Shown piece after piece: positions 1-4,800 of a DNA stretch of 5,143 nucleotides. The DNA lies in assembly GCA_964419225.1 (NCBI GenBank), contig CAYQPF010000248.1, positions 1 through 5,143 on the forward strand, in the 5' to 3' direction. The position numbers and the translations under genes are program-made. This DNA comes from CAYQPF01 sp964419225 (GTDB lineage Bacteria; Cloacimonadota; Cloacimonadia; Cloacimonadales; CAYQPF01). Each line of letters starts with the position of its first letter. Positions within the stretch are counted from its first letter, which is position 1. A model generated the notes under the pieces. It ran no database searches, was not told where the DNA came from, and worked only from the letters and a program-made list of their open reading frames with translations.

Positions 1-8
1 TTCTCCTA

Positions 9-35
9 ATTCGTGTCATTCGTGAACTTCGTGGT
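9..35. repeat. Degenerate 9-base-period phrase, three units
   Basis: Three consecutive 9-base units start at 9, 18 and 27, and each carries TTCGTG at the same phase (10-15, 19-24, 28-33). The three bases after the core differ between units, so this is a degenerate tandem phrase rather than a simple microsatellite. It lies outside any open frame and may continue beyond the left edge. I have a general memory of similar wording between genes in FCB-group and other environmental genomes, but no function is known to me. The pattern is seen directly; membership of a dispersed family is inferred. Confidence 0.7.
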
Positions 36-75
36 TAACACTCTCGGAAAGCGTCACCTTCCCCCTTTAAAAGGT

Positions 76-97
76 TTTAATTGACAACATAATTAAA
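76..97. repeat. AT-rich inverted repeat upstream of the cyclase-like gene
   Basis: TTTAATT at 76-82 is the exact reverse complement of AATTAAA at 91-97, with an 8-base spacer. It begins 71 bases before the start codon, where an operator could lie, and overlaps a TTGACA hexamer at 81-86. A 7-bp AT-only palindrome is easily found by chance in DNA this AT-rich, so an operator role is only a possibility. Confidence 0.3.
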
Positions 98-128
98 CAT
101 CTGGTTAAGTACACTATAAATAATTTCG
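81..128 (+). promoter_or_regulatory. Possible promoter of the cyclase-like gene (weak)
   Basis: TTGACA at 81-86 is a perfect sigma-70 -35 hexamer. The best -10-like hexamer, TATAAA at 115-120, is 28 bases further on, which is too far for the pair to work together. TAATTTCG at 121-128 differs at one position from the Bacteroidetes -7 consensus TAnnTTTG, but I see no convincing -33 partner. The segment is AT-rich and directly precedes the gene, so a promoter probably lies here; its exact elements are not resolved. Confidence 0.3.
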
Positions 129-136
129 AGAAATAT

Positions 137-143
137 AGGCAGG
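137..143 (+). promoter_or_regulatory. Ribosome-binding site supporting the ATG at 147
   Basis: AGGCAGG ends three bases before the ATG at 147. Its first AGG (137-139) is seven bases from the start codon, a normal Shine-Dalgarno spacing; the second AGG (141-143) is too close to act alone. The match to the anti-SD sequence is short. It nevertheless supports this start, and the protein that follows begins with a segment that leads directly into the first cyclase domain. Confidence 0.5.
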
Positions 144-146
144 TTT

Positions 147-3100
147 ATGATTCGGACAATACCTCAGTTTATTTTGGAGAAAGCAGAGCAAAATGCTGTC
201 CATGGCAGTTTCTTAGCACTGGTAGCATATTTCGATATTACCGGTTTTACGCATTTGACCCAGTCTCTGATCAAATTCCAGAATGAAGGCTTAGAGAACC
301 TGGGTTCGATGATTAATCAGGTTTTCTCCCCCTGCCTCGATATTATCGGTAATTATGACGGATTTATATCTACTTTTGCAGGAGACTCTTTTACCGCCGT
401 TTTTCAACTTCCGGAAGGTTACACAAAAAACCATTTGGTGGATAAAGTTCTACCCGCATGTTTTGCTGTCAGAGATTTTTTTATAAATGAAGGTGTACAG
501 GATACTTCCTTAGGCCGGTTTGAGTTTTTCTGCAAAACTGGCGTGTCTTTCGGAAGAGTTGAATGGGGTATTATCAATAACAGCGTTCATAACTCCTATT
601 ACTTCCTGGGTGAGTCGATCAAGAGTGCTGTTGCAAGCTCTGAAAAAGCAGCTGGTAATGAAATTATTATTGACCAGACCATCCGTAGTATGTTGGGTTC
701 AGACTATAATACAAAGCAGAAAGAAACCCATTATTTCAGTTTGGAGACTAAAAAAGAAGTCGCCGATAAACCGGTTAGAAATCTTAGCCCAGACCCTAAA
801 TATTTGAATATTCAAAAACAGTTTACTGACGCAAACATCATTCTGGAGAATATCCACGGTGAGTTCAGAGATGTCCTGGCTTGCTTTATCTCGTTGGATG
901 AGACCAGTCCCATCATCAAAGATACAGTATCTCCCTTAAAAATCATAAATTTATTTTCAGAGATCATTTCCCTTTGCCATCAGTATGGAGGGTATTTCAA
1001 CAAGATTGATTTTGGAGATAAGGGGATAATAATTCTAATTATCTTTGGTGCACCTAAGACTACGGAGAAAATATTTCAAAGAGGTATGGAATTTGCCCTG
1101 CAATTGAAACGAAATCTTTTGAAACTGCCCAGTCAAAACGAAGCTCAAAGTCTGCGTTTTAAAATCGGTCTCTCTTATGGTACATCTTATACGGGTTTCA
1201 TTGGAAGCAGGCACAGAGGAGAATACACTGCTTTGGGTATGATTCTGAACAAGGCTGCCAGATATGCCAAAATTGCAGAATGGAATGAGATCATTTTCGA
1301 TGATACTATCGAAACAAGTATTAAAGAAAATTTTAAATATAAACATTATCAGTTTATGGAAATCAAGAGTACTAAATTTAAGCTTAAAACCTACGAATTA
1401 CTCCGAAAATTGAAGAAAACCGAGAAAAAATATTTGCTGGACAGCTTTGTGGGGCGGAAAAATGAGATTGTCACCGTTTTTCAGCAAATCCTGCATAAAA
1501 ATACTTTTGAACCTCAGCCTCTAATCTTACTAAATGGAGCAGCTGGAATCGGTAAAACCAGGTTCCTGACCCATCTAATGTCACTGAATCAGGATAAAGA
1601 ACTGAACTGGATAGATATCTCCTTTGATGAATGCAATAATTCATTCTACTATGCAATCTTGGATTATTTCCGCAGACTCTTCAATTTTGATCCGGACACC
1701 CCTGTTCAAGAGATCAGCAATACGATTAACAACTATCTTTCTCAGATTTTAGATCAGATTGAAACTATTGTTTCTCAAAATACCACCCATTACGATGAAC
1801 ATGAATATACCTTTATACGGAATTTCCTTCCTTTGCTGAGTAATCCCCTGCAAAAGCTCCTCTACTCGTCAGAAAAATTGTATTCTGAGGATCCTGAACT
1901 CCAAAAACAGGAAAAAACTACCCTGCTCAACGGCTTGAGAGCTCTCATAACTGCCCTGACCTATCTCCAAAACACAATTCTTGTACTGGACGACTACCAT
2001 TGGGCTGATTCTGCTTCTTTGACTTTTATCAAACACCTGTTAAAAAATACTCCCAAAAATCTCAACTTGATCTTTAGCTACCGCCCTGATATTTCTCTCT
2101 CTGAAGAAGAATTCCTCAAAAGTCATCCCTACCTCCAAATAAACTTGCAGTTCTTTGAGTTTGACCAAATCAATTCCTTCCTCCAGGAACGTTTTAACCT
2201 GAAGCATTCTCTGCCCGAACATACTGTCATGAAGATCTATGACATTACAGGAGGTAATCCCTTTTATCTGGAGCAAACCTACATTTTCCTGGAAGACAGT
2301 AATCTGATCAATAAACAGGGAGAATTGAAGATCAAAGATATTAAACTGTCCTACAATATCTCCAATATTATTGTATCCAGATTGGACAAACTGAGTAATA
2401 ATCTGAAAAATGTTCTTAAAACTGCTTCTATCCTGGGTATGGAATTTTCTGTTAATATCCTTACTGAAATGTTAAGAACTTTGCATAATAACAAAGATCT
2501 TGATATCAGCGATGTGCTGCTCGAAGGTGAACGGGAACAGATCTGGAGAAAAATCGATAATCTGAATTATATCTTCAAACACTCCCTTCTCCGTGAAAGC
2601 ATCTACAATATGCAATTTCTTGATCAAATCAAAAAACTGCATAACCTCGCTGCTGAAATATACGAAAATTTTTATCAATCAAATACTGGACAACATTGTA
2701 TCTCCATTCTGAAACATTATGAGAAAGCTGGAAATAAAAACAAAACCTCTGAATACCTTCTTAAAGCTGCCAAATATTCCTTTGCCCTTTTCCAAATCCA
2801 GGAAGCTATAGATTTTTACAGTAAGTTCCTCATTCAAAATATAGATCCCGAACTCAACCTGAATACCCTCTTGAACAGGGCCGTATTATATAGCTTGATT
2901 TTCAAAAATGACCAAGCCCTGCAGGAAATCAATTATGTAATTGAATATGCCCAAAAAAGCCTGAACTACACAGTCCTCTTCAGATCATACATTCTCCTGG
3001 GTAAACTCTCAATTTTCCAGTTAAATTATGAAACTGCTTCTACTCACTTTACCCACGCTCTCGAATACTCCTTTCTCACCCAAAATGATCAAAATATCTG

Positions 3101-4346
3101 TATCTGCTATACCTATCTGGTCAATATGTGTATGTATAAAATGGACTTAAAAAACTGTAAGATCTATCTGGATAAGCAATGCCAACTTGCAGAAAAAATC
3201 AACTCACCTAAAGTACTCTCCTTAGCCTACGGTAATCTCGGTACTTATCAAACCTATAAGAGAGATTATGAATCTGCTTTGTCAAATCTAACCTTATGGC
3301 ATGATATGTCTCTCGAAATGGGTGATCTGCTATCTGCAAACAAGGCTCTCCTCGCTATTGCTACTCTCGAATTACAACGCAGTAACTACTCCACTGCTAA
3401 AAATATGTTTCTTAAATGCCTCAATTTCGCCGAAAAAACCTCTAATCTACTAATTATTCAAAAAACTTTCTATTCCCTGGGAAGATTACACTACATTGTT
3501 GGTGAAATCAATCTGGCTGAAAATTTCTTAATAAACGGACTGAATTACGCTAAGAGTGTTAACGATCTGCTGGGTATCAGCAATGTTGCCTTCGAATTGG
3601 GCAAATTATACAATGACTCCGGAAAAAAAGACCTGGCTTTGGAATATTTCTACCTCTCAGAAAAAATTCTGCTTGAACATAAACTCTATTCCCGGCTTTT
3701 CAAAGTCTATACCAGTATTCTGGTCCTCTTCAAAGCTATGGATAATAAAGAAAAATATCAGGAATATCTCCAAAAAATGGAACAACTGATCAAAGCCAAT
3801 GACATTGCTTTAAATCCTAATGTTTCTTATAATCTGGCTCGTGCTTATTTTCATAATGATGATTTTGCTAAAGCTCTCCAGATTCTTCAGGAGATTGAAA
3901 GCTCCTACCTAATTCCCGGGAAAAATCCCGTAACTTATCTGAATCTGAAAGGACTGGTTTATCTTAATCTGAAAAATCTCTCTGCAGCTCATACCTGTTT
4001 TACAGATGCCTTGTATTTTCTGCACAAAAATCCAAATAACAAAGAATTGTCCATGCTTTACGGTAACATAGGAGAATACTGGCTCGAGATGCAAAATTAT
4101 GTAAATGCCCTGAAATACTATGCTGAAGCGGAAAAACTGAAAAAAAGTCTGAATATCCAAAATGGCCTTTGCGACATCTATGATGGCCTCACCCAGACAT
4201 ATCTCCTTCTGCAGAATAAAGAAGAAGCCCTCCGTTACTGTGATCTTCTGGAACATACTATCGAAGCCACCCAGGATAAAGAATACAGTAAAAACCTGGC
4301 TGATTACCGGGAAAAACTCTCCAGGAACGCCGGCTTTAGCCGGTAA
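147..4346 (+). CDS. sAC-like multidomain protein: tandem cyclase homology domains, STAND ATPase, TPR
   Basis: This 1399-residue protein has no visible signal peptide or membrane segment and is probably cytoplasmic. Cyclase homology domain 1 (about 20-190) has the metal motif FDITGF with Asp30 and AGDSFTAVF with Asp80. Domain 2 (about 237-415) lacks the first Asp (SLDE region) but keeps EYTALG with Thr361, then Asn368 and Arg372 in NxxxR spacing. The two halves could therefore form one cyclase site, as in soluble adenylyl cyclase. The ATPase (about 430-720) has VGR at 435-437, Walker A GAAGIGKT (464-471), Walker B ILVLDD with DDYHWAD (611-621), a sensor-like YRPD and GGNPF (702-706), typical of STAND/AAA_16 modules. 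After a winged-helix-like linker, about a dozen TPR-type helix pairs run from roughly 865 to 1385. I see no C-terminal DNA-binding domain. Human sAC Lys95 and Arg176 align by eye with Thr76 and Val162, so cAMP synthesis is plausible but unproven. Signal, partner and regulon are unknown. It appears monocistronic, and its last five codons lie in a hairpin. Confidence 0.93.
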   Translation: MIRTIPQFILEKAEQNAVHGSFLALVAYFDITGFTHLTQSLIKFQNEGLENLGSMINQVFSPCLDIIGNYDGFISTFAGDSFTAVFQLPEGYTKNHLVDKVLPACFAVRDFFINEGVQDTSLGRFEFFCKTGVSFGRVEWGIINNSVHNSYYFLGESIKSAVASSEKAAGNEIIIDQTIRSMLGSDYNTKQKETHYFSLETKKEVADKPVRNLSPDPKYLNIQKQFTDANIILENIHGEFRDVLACFISLDETSPIIKDTVSPLKIINLFSEIISLCHQYGGYFNKIDFGDKGIIILIIFGAPKTTEKIFQRGMEFALQLKRNLLKLPSQNEAQSLRFKIGLSYGTSYTGFIGSRHRGEYTALGMILNKAARYAKIAEWNEIIFDDTIETSIKENFKYKHYQFMEIKSTKFKLKTYELLRKLKKTEKKYLLDSFVGRKNEIVTVFQQILHKNTFEPQPLILLNGAAGIGKTRFLTHLMSLNQDKELNWIDISFDECNNSFYYAILDYFRRLFNFDPDTPVQEISNTINNYLSQILDQIETIVSQNTTHYDEHEYTFIRNFLPLLSNPLQKLLYSSEKLYSEDPELQKQEKTTLLNGLRALITALTYLQNTILVLDDYHWADSASLTFIKHLLKNTPKNLNLIFSYRPDISLSEEEFLKSHPYLQINLQFFEFDQINSFLQERFNLKHSLPEHTVMKIYDITGGNPFYLEQTYIFLEDSNLINKQGELKIKDIKLSYNISNIIVSRLDKLSNNLKNVLKTASILGMEFSVNILTEMLRTLHNNKDLDISDVLLEGEREQIWRKIDNLNYIFKHSLLRESIYNMQFLDQIKKLHNLAAEIYENFYQSNTGQHCISILKHYEKAGNKNKTSEYLLKAAKYSFALFQIQEAIDFYSKFLIQNIDPELNLNTLLNRAVLYSLIFKNDQALQEINYVIEYAQKSLNYTVLFRSYILLGKLSIFQLNYETASTHFTHALEYSFLTQNDQNICICYTYLVNMCMYKMDLKNCKIYLDKQCQLAEKINSPKVLSLAYGNLGTYQTYKRDYESALSNLTLWHDMSLEMGDLLSANKALLAIATLELQRSNYSTAKNMFLKCLNFAEKTSNLLIIQKTFYSLGRLHYIVGEINLAENFLINGLNYAKSVNDLLGISNVAFELGKLYNDSGKKDLALEYFYLSEKILLEHKLYSRLFKVYTSILVLFKAMDNKEKYQEYLQKMEQLIKANDIALNPNVSYNLARAYFHNDDFAKALQILQEIESSYLIPGKNPVTYLNLKGLVYLNLKNLSAAHTCFTDALYFLHKNPNNKELSMLYGNIGEYWLEMQNYVNALKYYAEAEKLKKSLNIQNGLCDIYDGLTQTYLLLQNKEEALRYCDLLEHTIEATQDKEYSKNLADYREKLSRNAGFSR
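4329..4344 (+). repeat. TTTA-loop hairpin 1, overlapping the end of the coding sequence
   Basis: CCGGC (4330-4334) and GCCGG (4339-4343) form a perfect 5-bp stem around a TTTA loop, and a G-T wobble at 4329/4344 extends it to 6. The hairpin encodes the last five residues (AGFSR) and reaches the first base of the TAA stop. No U-tract follows, so it is not a canonical intrinsic terminator. It shares its GCTTTAGC core and CGGTAA tail with the next hairpin. It could protect the 3' end of the mRNA or be a mobile REP-like unit; both are inferences. Confidence 0.75.
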
Positions 4347-4348
4347 TT

Positions 4349-4368
4349 CCGTATGCTTTAGCTTACGG
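4349..4368 (+). repeat. TTTA-loop hairpin 2
   Basis: CCGTA (4349-4353) pairs with TACGG (4364-4368), a T-T mismatch follows (4354/4363), then GC pairs with GC around a TTTA loop (4357-4360). The stem sequence differs from hairpin 1 while the loop, the GCTTTAGC core and the trailing GGTAA are kept. That suggests two diverged tandem copies of one element. It starts three bases after the stop codon. The downstream bases are A-rich rather than T-rich, so terminator function on the + strand is not clear. Confidence 0.75.
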
Positions 4369-4390
4369 TAAAACTAACTCTTTATCCGCT

Positions 4391-4401
4391 CCCCCCCCCC
4401 C
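4391..4401. repeat. Homopolymer of 11 C
   Basis: Eleven consecutive C residues lie between the second and third TTTA-loop hairpins, 45 bases after the stop codon. Tracts of this length are prone to slipped-strand length change and also to sequencing error. It lies in no open frame, so any length variation would not switch a reading frame here. Confidence 0.9.
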
Positions 4402-4410
4402 TTATTGTAC

Positions 4411-4430
4411 AGCCAGACTTTAGACTGGCT
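4411..4430 (+). repeat. TTTA-loop hairpin 3
   Basis: AGCCAG (4411-4416) pairs with CTGGCT (4425-4430); an A-A mismatch (4417/4424) and a closing C-G pair surround a TTTA loop (4419-4422). This is a third hairpin with the same CTTTAG centre and an unrelated outer stem. It is followed by a pyrimidine stretch (TCTCCCTG) that is poor as a U-tract. It may act as a 3' boundary for the upstream transcript, but the shared loop is the stronger signal. Confidence 0.7.
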
Positions 4431-4437
4431 TCTCCCT

Positions 4438-4477
4438 GTCCGTGCTAGTCGGTGAAAGTCCGTGTAAGTCAGTGTTC
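4438..4477. repeat. Degenerate 10-base-period phrase, four units
   Basis: GTC recurs at exactly 10-base intervals (4438, 4448, 4458, 4468). Each is followed by CGTG, GGTG, CGTG or AGTG and then three variable bases. Four units keep perfect phase while varying in the tail. The wording resembles that at 9-35 (a CGTG core) but the period differs by one base. There is no open frame and no palindrome. Function unknown. Confidence 0.75.
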
Positions 4478-4510
4478 CAACAAACATCATCAGTGATTCA
4501 GCGATAATCA

Positions 4511-4531
4511 CACTGCCCACTACCTTACCCC
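4511..4531. repeat. Period-7 phrase, copy A (short)
   Basis: CACTGCC (4511-4517) is followed by CACTACC (4518-4524) and a weaker third unit to 4531. The unit and the 7-base register match the two longer copies at 4681-4715 and 4771-4798, so I read it as a short or decayed member of the same family. Confidence 0.5.
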
Positions 4532-4600
4532 TGTCCAACTTTACATCAAAATAATCACAAAAATCACTCTATGCTCTTTTTAAAGATCTTCTCCCATTCA

Positions 4601-4632
4601 CTCAATCCTTAATCTTAAAATCCTCAATCCTT
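4601..4632. repeat. AATC phrase with repeated CTCAATCCTT
   Basis: CTCAATCCTT is repeated exactly at 4601-4610 and 4623-4632. Within the span, AATC recurs at 4604, 4611, 4619 and 4626, a spacing of 7, 8 and 7 bases. It is another degenerate phrase with its own vocabulary. The match is shorter and more AT-rich than the others, so chance is harder to exclude. Confidence 0.5.
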
Positions 4633-4634
4633 CC

Positions 4635-4668
4635 CAAAAACCGTCCCCCGAACTTCCGCCCGGGGGAC
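4635..4668 (-). terminator. Probable intrinsic terminator of the minus-strand gene
   Basis: GTCCCCCG (4643-4650) and CGGGGGAC (4661-4668) form a perfect 8-bp GC-rich stem with a 10-base loop. Read on the minus strand, the stem is followed after two G residues by TTTTT (4640-4636), the layout of a Rho-independent terminator with a short U-tract. It lies about 130 bases beyond the stop of the minus-strand gene. On the plus strand the stem is followed by a C/T mixture, so activity for the large gene is less likely. Confidence 0.55.
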
Positions 4669-4680
4669 TCTCTTCCTCTC

Positions 4681-4715
4681 CACTGCAGCCTGCCTACTGC
4701 ACACTGCCCACTTTC
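4681..4715. repeat. Period-7 phrase, copy B
   Basis: Five 7-base units start at 4681, 4688, 4695, 4702 and 4709. The first four share a CTGC core in the same phase (units such as CACTGCA and CACTGCC); the last is decayed. This is the longest of the three period-7 copies and the clearest evidence that this phrase is a family rather than chance. No coding frame or palindrome explains it. Confidence 0.7.
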
Positions 4716-4717
4716 TC

Positions 4718-4754
4718 CATCTGTGCTCATCTGCTCAATCCGCATCATCCGCGT
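4718..4754. repeat. Degenerate 9-base-period phrase of ATC words
   Basis: ATC followed by TG or CG recurs: CATCTGTGC at 4718, then units at 4728, 4737 and 4746 spaced exactly 9 bases apart (CATCTGCTC, AATCCGCAT, CATCCGCGT). The first unit is one base out of register. The period equals that of the 9-35 phrase although the words differ. It sits between two period-7 copies. Confidence 0.65.
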
Positions 4755-4770
4755 TCTATTAAGCGTCTCT

Positions 4771-4798
4771 CACTGCCGTCTGCCGACTGCACACTGTC
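4771..4798. repeat. Period-7 phrase, copy C, abutting the minus-strand stop codon
   Basis: Four 7-base units start at 4771, 4778, 4785 and 4792 with CTGC or CTGT at the same phase. Compared with copy B, the order of unit types is similar but single bases differ. The phrase ends two bases before the minus-strand stop codon (4801-4803), so it forms the immediate 3' flank of that gene. Confidence 0.7.
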
Positions 4799-4800
4799 GC

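Larger units (their letters stand above)
4347..4800. other. Gene-free convergent intergenic region made of hairpins and periodic phrases
   Basis: This 454-base stretch between two convergent genes has no supportable gene on either strand. It contains two TTTA-loop hairpins, an 11-C run, a period-10 phrase, three period-7 phrase copies, AATC-based phrases, a period-9 phrase and a GC-rich terminator-like hairpin, each listed separately. A weaker hairpin can be drawn from GTGATT (4493-4498) and AATCAC (4506-4511). ATAATCACA occurs twice (4504-4512 and 4551-4559), the second followed by another AATCAC at 4562-4567. The remaining bases, such as 4568-4600, show nothing I can name. Confidence 0.8.

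Noticed and set aside
81..120. Classical sigma-70 promoter from TTGACA (81-86) and TATAAA (115-120)
   Set aside because: The spacer is 28 bases, far outside the usual 16-18, so the two hexamers do not form one promoter; kept only as a weak regulatory region.
4200..4346. C-terminal LuxR-type helix-turn-helix, as in many STAND-TPR regulators
   Set aside because: The protein ends in TPR-type helices and a short tail, and no helix-turn-helix pattern is visible.
520..4371. Smaller open frames on both strands within and at the end of the large gene (for example 520-807 +, 1035-1346 -, 3909-4256 -, 4162-4371 +)
   Set aside because: All overlap the long, well-supported domain-bearing frame, have no recognisable motif and read as out-of-frame translation of it.
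4329..4385. Canonical Rho-independent terminator for the large gene
   Set aside because: The hairpins are followed by GGTAA and mixed sequence rather than a run of T, so termination here is not supported by the usual criteria.
4438..4798. CRISPR array or simple microsatellite
   Set aside because: The units are 7 to 10 bases long, degenerate and directly adjacent, with no long identical repeats separated by unique spacers; unit sequences also vary too much for a recent microsatellite.
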